64,000 nucleotides of DNA from an uncultured Muribaculaceae bacterium (GCA_944320595.1 CALUIB010000010.1:1-64000); one strand, 5' to 3'. Numbered from the stretch's first letter, positions 28,331 through 38,080 are shown. Made by a program: numbers and translations. Notes: generated by a model from the sequence alone, not told the origin.

Positions 28331-29383
28331 ATGAAAGCAGCATACGCAAAATACCGGCTCGATTTCATTGAGCCGGGAGGAACTTCGCGTGGGGTGCTGA
28401 CGCACAAGGATACGTATTTCTTGAAGATATGGGATCCCGAAGCCCCCGAGCATTTCGGAATAGGGGAGTGTGCATTGTTTAAAGGCTTGTCGGCCGAAGA
28501 TGATGAAACATACGAAGGAAAACTGCAAGAACTGTGCAGAAACGTATCGATGGACCGCGGAACCGATTTGACCGGGTATTCGTCGATAACATTCGGTTTC
28601 GAGACGGCAATACTCGATTTTTCCAATGGTTGCAACCGCACCATATTCCCATCACGCTTTGCCGAGGGGAAGGAGAAGATTCCCATAAACGGACTTGTGT
28701 GGATGGGGTCAAAAGATGAAATGCGCAGCCGCATCGAGGAGAAACTTTCGGCTGGGTTCAAGACCATCAAGGTAAAGATTGGGGCGATTGATTTTGATTC
28801 TGAAATAGAATTGATAAAGTATATTCGCTCGCGATATTCATCGACCGACGTGGAAATACGTGTCGATGCCAATGGGGCATTTACTCCGCAAAATGTAATG
28901 GCACGCCTTGATGAACTTGCGCGGTATGATTTGCATTCGATAGAGCAGCCCATAAGGCAAGGGCAATGGGAAGAAATGGCAAAGGTATGCCATGACTCAC
29001 CCGTTCCCGTGGCTCTCGATGAAGAATTGATAGGCGTATGGAACCCCATGGTGATGATGGAGCTGCTGAAAACAATTCGTCCGCAATATTTGGTGCTTAA
29101 ACCGTCGTTAGTGGGTGGTTTCAGCAATGCTACCGAATGGCTGAAAATGGCTGCCCAGTTTAACATAGGTGCATGGGTGACATCGGCGTTGGAGTCGAAT
29201 ATCGGGTTGAATGCCATAGCCCAATGGGTATCGACGTTGCAGCCAAAGATACCGCAAGGTCTTGGAACGGGGAAACTTTACAGCAATAATATTGCAAGCC
29301 CGCTTGAGCAAGAGGGTGATGCAATTTCATATAATCCCGGCAAATCGTGGGTCATGCCGCAGTTTAGTTGGAATGAGTTTTAA
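28331..29383 (+). CDS. menC: o-Succinylbenzoate synthase MenC
   Basis: A 350-aa enolase-superfamily enzyme dehydrating SHCHC to o-succinylbenzoate. The catalytic lysine is in KTIKVKIGAIDF; metal ligands lie in EIRVDANGA, SIEQPI and ALDEELIG; a second Lys is in YLVLKPSLVGG. ATG 28331 is 2 bp after the menB stop. Lower similarity among MenC proteins is normal; context supports the call. Confidence 0.92.
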   Translation: MKAAYAKYRLDFIEPGGTSRGVLTHKDTYFLKIWDPEAPEHFGIGECALFKGLSAEDDETYEGKLQELCRNVSMDRGTDLTGYSSITFGFETAILDFSNGCNRTIFPSRFAEGKEKIPINGLVWMGSKDEMRSRIEEKLSAGFKTIKVKIGAIDFDSEIELIKYIRSRYSSTDVEIRVDANGAFTPQNVMARLDELARYDLHSIEQPIRQGQWEEMAKVCHDSPVPVALDEELIGVWNPMVMMELLKTIRPQYLVLKPSLVGGFSNATEWLKMAAQFNIGAWVTSALESNIGLNAIAQWVSTLQPKIPQGLGTGKLYSNNIASPLEQEGDAISYNPGKSWVMPQFSWNEF

Positions 29384-29398
29384 TTAGAGTGGTGTGTT

Positions 29399-30442
29399 AT
29401 GTATATAAATGTAAACGGGATTAAATGCCAAGACATAGAAGATGTAAGGACTAATTCGTCGAAGGCGTTTGCTGATTTTGTCGAGGAATATTTCAACGAC
29501 AAAGACTATGTTATGGCTCATACTTCGGGCTCAACAGGAACACCTAAGCCGGTGAAATTGTGTAAGGCCGACATGGTGGTTTCTGCAAGGTTAACGAATG
29601 GGTTCTTCGGAATAAGTAATGACTCGGTTTTGTATCTCCCGCTTTCTCCGACGTATATTGCCGGGAAAATGATGATTGTCCGTGCCATTGAGGCTGGTGC
29701 TGCAATATATGAAGAAACTCCGAGCAATTCTCCGCTTGCCGATTATTCGGGCGGACATATCGACTTGATAGCCGTAGTGCCGTCTCAATTGAATTTTTTG
29801 ATTAACACCCCTGGCCTGCTCGACAAAATAGGAGCAATGATAGTTGGGGGGGGCCAATTGCCTGGGAAAATAGAACATTGGCTTGCCGACCGTGGCGTGA
29901 ATGCGTACAAGACTTATGGAATGACCGAAACTTGCAGCCATGTGGCATTGGCAAAGGTGTCGTCAGGAGAAGTTAATCCATATACGGCTGTGGGCAATGT
30001 TACATTTGAATGTGATGCCCGTGGCTGCCTCGTTGTAAACGTGCCGCAGTTCTCGGTTCCGAAGTATGTCACGAATGATATGGTAAGGCTGATTGATAAC
30101 AGGAATTTCTATTGGCTTGGCCGCATAGACAATGTGATTAACACGGGGGGGATAAAAGTTTTTCCCGAAGAGATTGAAGCTAAACTGATGAAACTGATAC
30201 CGCATACAAGGTTTTTCATCACATCGTGCCAATCCGACAAATGGGGAGAAGAAGTGGTGCTTGCCCTTGAGTATCCTTCACTTCCCGATGGGGAAATTAA
30301 AACCGGGGAGATAAAGCAAGGCTTTGTCGATGAAATGAAAAAGGTATTGCCGGCCTGTGCTGTTCCGCGACGTTATATGGCAGTAAAAAGATTTCGAGAA
30401 ACCAAGTCGGGCAAAATAATAAGGAGGATTTTTGATAATTAA
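29399..30442 (+). CDS. menE: o-Succinylbenzoate-CoA ligase MenE
   Basis: A 347-aa acyl-adenylate-forming enzyme. The P-loop-like HTSGSTGTPKPVKL, the A5 motif YGMTETCSHVA and the C-terminal lysine region ETKSGKIIRR are present. It is shorter than the 450-500 residues of other MenE because the N-terminal subdomain is reduced, common in Bacteroidetes. It follows menC by 15 bp. menF, menD and menH are not in the window. Confidence 0.9.
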   Translation: MYINVNGIKCQDIEDVRTNSSKAFADFVEEYFNDKDYVMAHTSGSTGTPKPVKLCKADMVVSARLTNGFFGISNDSVLYLPLSPTYIAGKMMIVRAIEAGAAIYEETPSNSPLADYSGGHIDLIAVVPSQLNFLINTPGLLDKIGAMIVGGGQLPGKIEHWLADRGVNAYKTYGMTETCSHVALAKVSSGEVNPYTAVGNVTFECDARGCLVVNVPQFSVPKYVTNDMVRLIDNRNFYWLGRIDNVINTGGIKVFPEEIEAKLMKLIPHTRFFITSCQSDKWGEEVVLALEYPSLPDGEIKTGEIKQGFVDEMKKVLPACAVPRRYMAVKRFRETKSGKIIRRIFDN

Positions 30443-30515
30443 AATGTATTTTATTTGCAATGATGTAATAAATTGCTAAATTTGTAACAGATAACCACAT
30501 TAAAATTTAATAGTT

Positions 30516-31058
30516 ATGAGAAAAGGTTTTTTTAAGACATTAATGGCGTTAGTCATAGCCGGTTCGTTGTCGCTGTCTTCTTGTATAGGCAGTTTCGGCT
30601 TGTCAAACAAAGTCCTTGATTGGAATAACCAGATTGGTGGAAAATTTGTAAATGAAGTGGTGTTTATTGCTTTTTGGATTCTGCCTGTTTATGAACTCTC
30701 GATGCTGGCCGATATTTTGGTTGTCAACTCGATAGAGTTTTGGTCGGGGAGCAATCCGATTGCCTGCAATAAGGTGGTTGACGGCAAAGACGCCCGCTAT
30801 GAAATTATTTCAAACCCTGAAGGTTATATCGTAAAGAACTTGGATGACAACACAACTGTCAAATTTAATTTTGACGAAGTTGACAATTCATGGTCAGTAG
30901 AGGCCAACGGTGAAGAATATAAGTTCATGCGTTTTATCGACGACAACAATGTGGAAATGATAACTCCTGACGGAACTTTTGAAAAAGTGGAATTGTCGCA
31001 GGCCGGTGTTTACGCTTATCAGCAAATTGCGATGTCGGGGGCATTCGCTGCCAGGTAA
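30516..31058 (+). CDS. DUF3332-type lipoprotein
   Basis: A 180-aa lipoprotein with a signal ending at Cys23 (SLSLSSC). A hydrophobic helix (about 48-70, VFIAFWILPVYELSMLADIL) follows and then a beta-rich domain. The pattern SNKVLDWNNQIGGKFVNEVVFIAF fits DUF3332. Function unknown; envelope location expected. A promoter-like AT-rich gap precedes it, and a terminator follows. Confidence 0.8.
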   Translation: MRKGFFKTLMALVIAGSLSLSSCIGSFGLSNKVLDWNNQIGGKFVNEVVFIAFWILPVYELSMLADILVVNSIEFWSGSNPIACNKVVDGKDARYEIISNPEGYIVKNLDDNTTVKFNFDEVDNSWSVEANGEEYKFMRFIDDNNVEMITPDGTFEKVELSQAGVYAYQQIAMSGAFAAR

Positions 31059-31085
31059 CTAAACACTGCAAGATAATGGCATTAA

Positions 31086-31122
31086 AAGAAAGGGCTACTC
31101 ACGCAGCCCTTTCTTCGTTTTT
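31086..31122 (+). terminator. Terminator after the DUF3332 gene
   Basis: Stem AAGAAAGGGCT (31086-31096) pairs perfectly with AGCCCTTTCTT (31105-31115), followed by CGTTTTTT. Confidence 0.85.
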
Positions 31123-31169
31123 TATCACATTATGCTTAATTAAAAGTGTCAAACATTCACGCTCACGCG

Positions 31170-31238
31170 TTGTTTATTATTGAGAAAAGTACGAATTCAG
31201 TTAGGTTAAATGTTTTCCATTTCGTATATAATAAACAA
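31170..31238. repeat. Inverted repeat upstream of rpsF
   Basis: Perfect 11-bp arms (31170-31180 and 31228-31238) are extended inward by a second arm pair, GTACGAA at 31189-31195 and TTCGTAT at 31221-31227 (6 of 7). The element lies in the 340-bp gap before the ribosomal operon. It may be a decayed MITE or a structured leader; there is no U tract. Confidence 0.4.
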
Positions 31239-31387
31239 TTATCGGTATTGAAAAGTTCTTGCGATAACATAGATTAACTATCGGAGGCTTGCTGCCGCCG
31301 TGTGTGGTAGCCGCTTTATTGACGTGATTGAATGATGCAGGCACAGCTGTGTCTTTGCAAATGTTATGAAACACGCTAAATTATATG

Positions 31388-31418
31388 TTGCGTAATTGAA
31401 AGATAATTACTAACTTTG
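31388..31418 (+). promoter_or_regulatory. Promoter for rpsF-rpsR-rplI
   Basis: TTG at 31388-31390, a 20-nt spacer and TAACTTTG at 31411-31418 fit the Bacteroidetes consensus. The start near 31425 leaves a leader of about 38 nt, too short for a large ribosomal-protein autoregulatory RNA unless a second promoter lies upstream. Confidence 0.7.
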
Positions 31419-31462
31419 CACCGCTTTTAAGCAACAATGAACAACTAACTATTTAAAATTTT

Positions 31463-31840
31463 ATGAATCATTACGAAACCGTTTTCATTTTGACTCCCGT
31501 TTTGTCTGATGCTCAGATGAAGGAAGCGGTAGAAAAATTCAAGGCAGTGCTTGCCGAGAACAATGCTACTGTCGTGAATGAGGAGAATTGGGGATTGCGT
31601 AAACTTGCTTATCCCATTCAACACAAGTCAACCGGGTTCTATACTCTCATAGAGTTTGACGCAGAGCCTACAGTTGTTAAGAAGCTCGAAACAGCTTTCC
31701 GTCGCGACGAGAAAGTTATCAGGTTCTTGATTTTCCACTTGGACAAGCATGCGGCAGAGTATGCAGCCAAGAGAAGAAGCCTGAAGGGTGCAAAGAACAA
31801 TGTTAGCAACGAAGAAGTTAAGGAAGTAAAGGAGGACTAA
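31463..31840 (+). CDS. rpsF: 30S ribosomal protein S6
   Basis: A 125-aa ribosomal protein. The N-terminus [14 protein letters not shown] and the block [19 protein letters not shown] are typical; the C-terminal Lys/Glu-rich tail is longer than in E. coli before modification. It binds 16S rRNA with S18, encoded 4 bp downstream. Confidence 0.97.
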   Translation: MNHYETVFILTPVLSDAQMKEAVEKFKAVLAENNATVVNEENWGLRKLAYPIQHKSTGFYTLIEFDAEPTVVKKLETAFRRDEKVIRFLIFHLDKHAAEYAAKRRSLKGAKNNVSNEEVKEVKED

Positions 31841-31844
31841 TCAC

Positions 31845-32114
31845 ATGGCACAAAATCAATCAGAAATCAGATACCTCACTCCGCTGTCGGTTGACGTTAA
31901 GAAAAAGAAATATTGCCGTTTTAAGAGGAGCGGTATTAAGTATATCGACTACAAGGATCCTGAATTCTTGAAGAAGTTCTTGAACGAGCAAGGGAAAATC
32001 CTTCCTCGCCGCATAACTGGTACTTCGCTCAAATTCCAAAGAAGGGTTGCGCGTGCAGTGAAACGTGCTCGCCACTTGGCTCTGCTTCCATACGTAACCG
32101 ACTTGATGAAATAA
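31845..32114 (+). CDS. rpsR: 30S ribosomal protein S18
   Basis: An 89-aa ribosomal protein with the conserved core [23 protein letters not shown] and [17 protein letters not shown]. It partners with S6 in the platform of the small subunit. Middle gene of rpsF-rpsR-rplI. Confidence 0.97.
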   Translation: MAQNQSEIRYLTPLSVDVKKKKYCRFKRSGIKYIDYKDPEFLKKFLNEQGKILPRRITGTSLKFQRRVARAVKRARHLALLPYVTDLMK

Positions 32115-32138
32115 TTTATTCTTAGAAAGGCAACATTT

Positions 32139-32582
32139 ATGAAAGTTATATTGAAAGAAGATATCGTCAACCTTGGATACAAGGATGACGTGGTGGAAGT
32201 AAAAGACGGTTACGGACGTAACTATCTTATTCCGCAAAAGAAGGCTGTTATTGCATCGGAGTCGGCTTTGAAAGTATTGGCCGAAAACCTCAAGCAACGT
32301 GCCCACAAGATTGCCAAGCTGAAGGCTGATGCCGAAGCTTTGGCTGCAACATTGGAAGGCGTTTCGTTGACTATTGGCGCAAAGACAAGTGCTACTGGCA
32401 CTATTTTTGGTTCGGTTAATAGCATACAAATTGCTGATGCTCTTGAAAAACTTGGTCATAACATCGACCGCAAGATGATTTTTGTAAAAGACACCATTAA
32501 GGAAGTTGGTAACTACACTGCAACCATCAAGTTGCACAAGGAAGTTTCGGTAGAAATTCCGTTTGAAGTAGTAGCTGAGTAA
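32139..32582 (+). CDS. rplI: 50S ribosomal protein L9
   Basis: A 147-aa two-domain ribosomal protein. The N-terminal rRNA-binding domain has MKVILKEDIVNLGYKDDVVEVKDGYGRNYL split over two blocks and is joined by the long central helix (about 40-75) to the C-terminal domain ending VSVEIPFEVV. A terminator follows. Confidence 0.97.
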   Translation: MKVILKEDIVNLGYKDDVVEVKDGYGRNYLIPQKKAVIASESALKVLAENLKQRAHKIAKLKADAEALAATLEGVSLTIGAKTSATGTIFGSVNSIQIADALEKLGHNIDRKMIFVKDTIKEVGNYTATIKLHKEVSVEIPFEVVAE

Positions 32583-32607
32583 TCCTTAAACAGTCAGTAT
32601 AGCAAAG

Positions 32608-32642
32608 CAGGGCGTGTGTGCATACACGCCCTGTTCGCTTTT
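32608..32642 (+). terminator. Terminator after rplI
   Basis: A perfect 10-bp stem (32608-32617 with 32624-32633) with a six-base loop, followed by TTCGCTTTTT. Confidence 0.85.
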
Positions 32643-32761
32643 TATGGGTTGCCTGTATGTGAAGAAATGGCCAGCGGTGTCCTTGGTTATAAAATAAAAA
32701 CGAATCCCGTGGATAAAATAGGATTCGTTGTTCTTTGGATTATGGAAATGGCTGGTTCTGT

Positions 32762-33058
32762 TCAAGCTACGATTTGTAGCAGGGGGGAATAGGAGAGTAG
32801 TACCACCCACAGGATTGCAAGTATCATGAAAGAGATGGAGAATATGTATAGTTGGCGGCGTATGATTTGTGTCGCTCTTTTGGAGAATTGGGCAAATGCA
32901 AAGCAAAATGCTGCCATAAATACGAAAAAGTCGTCGATAAAACCTATTACAGGGCCATCAAAATCGATGGGCATGATGAGATATGCAATGGCGAGGATTA
33001 TGAATATGGCCGATAGCCATTTCATAGATGTGTTTTGGTTCTTGATAGTCGTTTCCAT
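32762..33058 (-). CDS. DUF1232 (YkvA-like) membrane protein
   Basis: A 98-aa protein with three hydrophobic helices and the DUF1232 signature in YLIMPIDFDGPVIGFIDDFF (the normal form being SPIDLIPDFIPVLGYLDD). Function unknown. It is the last gene of the minus-strand operon acyltransferase-phosphoesterase-tex-folK, 8 bp after folK. Confidence 0.8.
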   Translation of the reverse strand: METTIKNQNTSMKWLSAIFIILAIAYLIMPIDFDGPVIGFIDDFFVFMAAFCFAFAQFSKRATQIIRRQLYIFSISFMILAILWVVLLSYSPLLQIVA

Positions 33059-33066
33059 GGCGTGTG

Positions 33067-33447
33067 CTATTTTTCATTTATTTCATTCCACCCTTGTTGG
33101 AAGTAAGCCTTCTCAAAGTCGATGGGGCGTACTATTTCTCCGTTCCATATCATTATGTCGAGGTCCATTGGTATGTTGCCGGTTAATTTGCTTGCAGGGG
33201 TGCGGCCGCACACCGTCTCGTATTCTTTTACTTTTTTGCTGATTGTTTCGAAATCGAGCTTACATTCGCCGGCCATCACGGCGTTAAGGTAGTCAGGGTC
33301 ACGGTGGTTATCAGCCTCGGAATTGTAAATAGACGAGGTTTTGGTACTACTTAGGTGCTTGTTAAGCCATTCTATGGCGTGTTCCACTTGCCACTGTCGG
33401 TCACGGCTATTGCTGCCGATGCTTATAACAATAGTGTTCATAATCAT
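33067..33447 (-). CDS. folK: 6-hydroxymethyl-7,8-dihydropterin pyrophosphokinase FolK
   Basis: A 126-aa enzyme of folate synthesis transferring pyrophosphate from ATP to the pterin alcohol. ISIGSNSRDR at the start, the pterin-binding NHRDPDYLNAV and the Mg2+ motif PMDLDIMIWN are present. It is smaller than E. coli FolK (159 aa) but has all core motifs. The start overlaps the tex stop by 4 bp (ATGA); a second ATG at 33441 is possible. Confidence 0.9.
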   Translation of the reverse strand: MIMNTIVISIGSNSRDRQWQVEHAIEWLNKHLSSTKTSSIYNSEADNHRDPDYLNAVMAGECKLDFETISKKVKEYETVCGRTPASKLTGNIPMDLDIMIWNGEIVRPIDFEKAYFQQGWNEINEK

Positions 33448-35576
33448 ATACCTTTCATAGTTAGTGAAATCCTGTTTCTTGAACTGTCAACGTCCAATAC
33501 CCTTACGGTCACATGGTCGTTGATATTTGCAACTTGTGACGGGTGGGAAATGTATTGGTCGCTCATTTCGGATATGTGTACCAAACCGCTGACGTGAACG
33601 CCAATATCCACGAATATGCCAAATTGGGTTATGTTTGTCACAATGCCATTCAGCGTTATTCCAGGTTGCAAGTCTTTGATTGAATGTATTTTTTCGTCAA
33701 ATTCTATTTGGGAGAAATCTTCCCGAGGGTCACGGCCTGGCTTTTCAAGCTCGGCCATGATGTCGTTTAGGGTTGGCATTCCCACATCATCGGTCACATA
33801 TCGGGTTAAGTCGATTTTAGCCCGTGTATCTGGGTCGGATATCAATTGCGCCACACTGCAATGGCAGTCATTGGCCATTTGAGCCACAAGTGCGTATCGT
33901 TCGGGGTGTACTGCCGAATTGTCGAGAGGGTTGGAGCTTATGGGGACCCGCAGGAAACCTGCCGACAGCTTGAAAGCTTTTTCACCCATACGGGGAACTT
34001 TCATAAGTTCGCTGCGTGAAGTAAAATCGCCGTTTTCGGTGCGGTACGCGATGATGTTTTTGGCAAGCGCAGGGCCAAGTCCCGATACATACGATAGTAG
34101 TTGCAGCGAGGCAGTGTTGACATTTACTCCCACACTATTGACGCAACTTTCCACGACAAACGACAGTGCGTTTTTAAGTTTTGATTGGTCAACGTCGTGC
34201 TGATATTGCCCTACACCAATCGACTTTGGGTCGATTTTGACCAATTCGGCTAATGGGTCGAGTAGCCTGCGTCCGATGGACACGGCACCGCGCACGGTCA
34301 CATCTTTGTCGGGAAATTCATCGCGTGCTATTTGTGAGGCGGAATATACCGATGCGCCGTTTTCGCTGACAACGTAGGTTTTAATCTCGTGGTTGAACTT
34401 GACGGTGCGCAAAAAAACTTCGGTTTCACGGCTTGCCGTTCCGTTGCCAAGAGCTATGGCATCGATATTGTACCGGTCGGCCAGCTGAATTAGCGATTTT
34501 GCAGCGTTGGCAGTGTCGTTTCGCGGTGGAGTGGGGTATATTACGCAGTCGTGTAGCAAATTCCCTTGTTGGTCGAGGCACACGACTTTGCATCCAGTCC
34601 TAAATCCAGGGTCGATTGCCAATATTCGTTTTTTGCCCAAAGGAGGGGCGAAAAGCAATTGCCTTACGTTTTGAGCAAATGTATTCACTGCCTCGTTGTC
34701 GGATTTCTCTTTTGCCGCTGCGAGGAATTCTGTTTCGATTGACGGGCGTATAAGACGCTTGAAACTGTCTTCCACGGTCTTGGCGACAAGTGAAGATGCA
34801 GCCGAGGCAGAATTACGCACGAATATGCGCTTTATACTGTCGATAGCGCGTTGGTCGTCGGTGGTGACCGATAGTTTCAATATTCCTTCTTTTTGCCCTC
34901 GTAGCATTGCAAGCATTCTGTGTGATGCTATGCGAGGTAGGAAGTCGGAGCAATCGAAGTAGTTGCGGTATTTTTCTCCCTCGGTTTCTTTCCCTTTTAT
35001 CACGTGCGAGGCAATATGGGCCGAGGCTTTGAATGATGCCCTTGCGGCATTGCGTGCGCGACGATCTTCTGAAATCCATTCGGCAATTATGTCGCAGGCA
35101 CCGTTTATTGCGGTCTCGGTATCGGGTACATCGGCACGGACGAAACTTTTCGCCCGTGTGTCGATATTGTCGGAATGTTGTGCCATGATAATTTTTGCAA
35201 GAGGCTCAAGCCCAAGTGAGCGGGCTGTCTCGGCACGAGTTTTCCGCTTTGGTTTAAAAGGCAGGTATATGTCTTCAAGCTCGTTGGCGTTCCAGCAGGA
35301 GTCGATTTTTGTGGCGAGTTCCTGATTGAGGTTGCCAGTTTCGTCAATGACTTTTTTTATATATTCCTTTCGCTTTTCAAGTTCCTTCAGTGCCTCATTC
35401 TGTTCGGCTATTGATTGTATCTTCACTTCATCGAGCCCACCGGTGACTTCTTTCCTGTACCGGCTTATGAAAGGTATGGTGGCACCTTCATCGAGCAATT
35501 TGATGGTGCCAGTGACCGATTTTTCGGGAATACCAGTGACCGATGAAATAACTCTTATTATGCTGAGGCTATTCAC
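33444..35576 (-). CDS. tex: Tex-family RNA-binding transcription accessory protein
   Basis: A 710-aa protein with the Tex order: N-terminal helical domain, YqgF/RNase H-like domain (ILAIDPGFRTGCKVV near residue 325), helix-hairpin-helix repeats (VSGLGPALAKNIIAYR, LMKVPRMGEKAFK) and a C-terminal S1 RNA-binding domain (about 640-710, TLNGIVTNITQFGIFVDIG). It is related to eukaryotic Spt6. The start overlaps the phosphoesterase gene by 8 bp. Confidence 0.96.
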   Translation of the reverse strand: MNSLSIIRVISSVTGIPEKSVTGTIKLLDEGATIPFISRYRKEVTGGLDEVKIQSIAEQNEALKELEKRKEYIKKVIDETGNLNQELATKIDSCWNANELEDIYLPFKPKRKTRAETARSLGLEPLAKIIMAQHSDNIDTRAKSFVRADVPDTETAINGACDIIAEWISEDRRARNAARASFKASAHIASHVIKGKETEGEKYRNYFDCSDFLPRIASHRMLAMLRGQKEGILKLSVTTDDQRAIDSIKRIFVRNSASAASSLVAKTVEDSFKRLIRPSIETEFLAAAKEKSDNEAVNTFAQNVRQLLFAPPLGKKRILAIDPGFRTGCKVVCLDQQGNLLHDCVIYPTPPRNDTANAAKSLIQLADRYNIDAIALGNGTASRETEVFLRTVKFNHEIKTYVVSENGASVYSASQIARDEFPDKDVTVRGAVSIGRRLLDPLAELVKIDPKSIGVGQYQHDVDQSKLKNALSFVVESCVNSVGVNVNTASLQLLSYVSGLGPALAKNIIAYRTENGDFTSRSELMKVPRMGEKAFKLSAGFLRVPISSNPLDNSAVHPERYALVAQMANDCHCSVAQLISDPDTRAKIDLTRYVTDDVGMPTLNDIMAELEKPGRDPREDFSQIEFDEKIHSIKDLQPGITLNGIVTNITQFGIFVDIGVHVSGLVHISEMSDQYISHPSQVANINDHVTVRVLDVDSSRNRISLTMKGI

Positions 35577-36780
35577 TTTTTTGAGTTTTTTTAAGGGTTA
35601 TTACCGTTATTTCGGGGGTGGCACCTATGCGCATGGGCATTGCGACTTCGCCTATGCCGATGTTGACATACAGTATCTGTCCATCTTCTTTATACACGCC
35701 TCCCCACTCTGGATAAATCCATGCCGACGGTGATAGCCGGTGACCGAATATGTCGAGTTCTATTTGCATTGCATGGGTGTGGCCGGCAAGCATCAAGTCG
35801 ATGTTTGACAGCGGTAGCACTTCTCCACGCCAGTGCCGTGGGTTGTGCGACAGAAGTATTTTGAAATTGCTGTCGTTCAATGTTGGGTGAGCGACCGATA
35901 ATTTGCCATATTGCGAGAATGGTGGCTCTCCCCAGTTTTCCACGCCGATTATTGTGATTGAGTCGGAACCGAGTTTTATGCAAGTGTCGCAATTGTTCAT
36001 GAGATGCCAGCCCATTTTTGCCTGCACTTCACCCATATATTGCAAGTTGCGCATCTTGGCTTCGGGAGTTTCCCACGACTTGTAGTCGCCGTAGTCGTGA
36101 TTGCCAAGAATCGAATATACGCCGTCATGGGCGTGTAGCCTGCCGAGTGTGGTAATATATGGTTCGGCTTCATCGGTTTGCCTGTTCACGAGGTCTCCGG
36201 TGAAGAATATTATATCGCACTTGGTGCCATTTATTGCATCGACAAGGCTTGATACATACGCCGTGTCGCCGGCATAGCTGCCAAGGTGCAAGTCGGAAAA
36301 TTGTGCAATGCGGTATCCGTCGAATCTTTCGGGTAAGTTGTCATATTCAAGCGTTACTTCTTTGATTTCGTAATCATAGCGTGTAATGAGTACGCCCCAC
36401 CACATCGTAATGAATATGAGTAAGCCTGCGGCTGTCGCTATGATTGACGGCACTCTTGATTTTGCGGTTTTTCTTTTTTGTAGCAATGACGGTATAAGTC
36501 CAATCCAATATATTATTATGCCTATGTATTTAGGCACATAGAATGTGAAGTAGCTATATAGCATCCACATTATGGCTACCAAGCCATTATTGTCGATTGA
36601 CCGCCGAGGCAGTGCTACAGCCACTATGACGTATATAAGCAGCAAGGCCGACAATATTCCGTGGGATAATTTAACCCACCGTTGTTGCGCAAATGCCTTT
36701 GCCAGCTTTGCGTAAATATAGTAGTCGCAGGCTATATTTGCGGCGAGGGCTATGATGAGCGGAAGCCACTGTATTCTCAT
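35569..36780 (-). CDS. Membrane-anchored metallophosphoesterase
   Basis: A 403-aa protein: four N-terminal membrane helices (about 5-125) and a calcineurin-like domain with metal-ligand motifs FSDLHLGSY, GDLVNR, GNHDYGD, SHNPRHW and GHTHAMQ. This is the YkuE-like type; some relatives act on UDP-diacylglucosamine or other lipid nucleotides, but substrate here is unknown. ATG 36780 (MRIQWLPLI) lies 13 bp after the acyltransferase stop; an earlier ATG at 36816 would overlap that gene. Confidence 0.88.
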   Translation of the reverse strand: MRIQWLPLIIALAANIACDYYIYAKLAKAFAQQRWVKLSHGILSALLLIYVIVAVALPRRSIDNNGLVAIMWMLYSYFTFYVPKYIGIIIYWIGLIPSLLQKRKTAKSRVPSIIATAAGLLIFITMWWGVLITRYDYEIKEVTLEYDNLPERFDGYRIAQFSDLHLGSYAGDTAYVSSLVDAINGTKCDIIFFTGDLVNRQTDEAEPYITTLGRLHAHDGVYSILGNHDYGDYKSWETPEAKMRNLQYMGEVQAKMGWHLMNNCDTCIKLGSDSITIIGVENWGEPPFSQYGKLSVAHPTLNDSNFKILLSHNPRHWRGEVLPLSNIDLMLAGHTHAMQIELDIFGHRLSPSAWIYPEWGGVYKEDGQILYVNIGIGEVAMPMRIGATPEITVITLKKTQKSE

Positions 36781-36793
36781 TGCAGTATGATTG

Positions 36794-37975
36794 TTAGTTG
36801 TCGATGCCTTTGGCAATCAATTGGTTGGTGAGTGGATTGGCATACATGACTAACATCATGTGCTTGACGTATTCCATGTCCTCCGGGGTCAATGGGATGT
36901 CGAGTTTGCCAGTTTGTGCATCGATGTAGCCGATGAATTGTTTCTTATCTTCGGCAGAATACTCGGCTGCAAATTTTTGGCAATTGTTTACAAGGTCGTA
37001 GGCGATATAATTGTTTTTGTAAATGTAGTAATGTGAATGTATTTCCTTGTCGATGATGTTGCAAATGTGGTGTGCGGCTTCATTTTTGTCGCACCCGGCG
37101 GGTATTGCATCTAATTTGTCGTTAATGCACGGGCTAAAGTGGAAATGTGCGTGCCCCTTGTTTTGCAACAGCCCGGTTTCCATGCTCAGCAGGTCGTCTT
37201 GTTGCGATTTTTTGAAGTCGGGGTCTTTTTTCCTAAGCAGGAATTCCTTGGCTTTCAAGTAATCATTGGGGTCGAATTCATAGCTGATGGAGACTGGCAT
37301 AAGGTTTATTTGCCTGATGCCGTTCACAATGTCGGTGTTACCTGCAAGTGCGAGCATTTTTACGAGGCTCTCCTGTGTGCGGTCGTCGCTGTCTTTGGCT
37401 CGTCCTTGGCGTTGTGCAATCCACACCGACTGGTGCTTTTGCTTTATGGCGAAATGTATGTAGGCCGACAAGTGCTGCGCGGCTTCCAAGGCATGGCGCT
37501 TACTGCTGTCGCGTTTCACTATGAAACTTTTGTTTAGCCTCACCAATGTGTCAATCCAGCGGTATATAAGCAGATTGTTCCCTATGGCGATTTCAGTTGT
37601 GGGCTTACCGTGCATTGTAAGGCACAAGTTCAGAAATGATGCGTCGAGAACAATGTCGCGGTGATTTGATATGCACACATTGGGAATACCGTCAACGATG
37701 TTGTCCATTCCGCTTGCCGTGACCCCTTTTGTGGTTTCGGCCACCAATTTTTTCAGGAAAGGGAGCATGATTTGAATTTGGAAGTCATGCTTGTTGCGTA
37801 TTTGCAATAATTGCTGGCAGAATGCCGGGTAGTCAACATTTGGTATGGCATATTTTACCGCGTGTTCAAAACCAGGTTCGGTTACGAGAACCGACATTTC
37901 TCGATGGAAATCCTCGTCATTGTATGGGCATATATCTGAAAATTCTTCCGGGACTTTAATCTCTTCGCAATCCAT
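36794..37975 (-). CDS. Glycerophospholipid acyltransferase-family protein
   Basis: A 393-aa protein with the acyltransferase HX4D box in SNHRDIVLDASF (near 108), a second motif IVKRDSS, and WIAQRQGRAKD in place of the usual EGTRS block. It probably moves an acyl chain onto a lipid (phospholipid, lysophospholipid or glycolipid) at the inner membrane face; substrate not determinable. It is the first gene of a five-gene minus-strand operon leading to tex and folK. Confidence 0.8.
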   Translation of the reverse strand: MDCEEIKVPEEFSDICPYNDEDFHREMSVLVTEPGFEHAVKYAIPNVDYPAFCQQLLQIRNKHDFQIQIMLPFLKKLVAETTKGVTASGMDNIVDGIPNVCISNHRDIVLDASFLNLCLTMHGKPTTEIAIGNNLLIYRWIDTLVRLNKSFIVKRDSSKRHALEAAQHLSAYIHFAIKQKHQSVWIAQRQGRAKDSDDRTQESLVKMLALAGNTDIVNGIRQINLMPVSISYEFDPNDYLKAKEFLLRKKDPDFKKSQQDDLLSMETGLLQNKGHAHFHFSPCINDKLDAIPAGCDKNEAAHHICNIIDKEIHSHYYIYKNNYIAYDLVNNCQKFAAEYSAEDKKQFIGYIDAQTGKLDIPLTPEDMEYVKHMMLVMYANPLTNQLIAKGIDN

Positions 37976-38080
37976 ATTTTCAATCGTTCTTGTTCATATA
38001 CTTTTCCAAAGTTAACTATAAATGTTTAAATACTAAAATAAAGCATGGATAAATTTAGGGGGGTAGCTACGTTTATAGAA

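Noticed and set aside
31240-31390. S6:S18-type ribosomal leader RNA before rpsF
   Set aside because: The clear promoter at 31388-31418 leaves only about 38 nt of leader, and I could not place the conserved CCG-containing stem with confidence.
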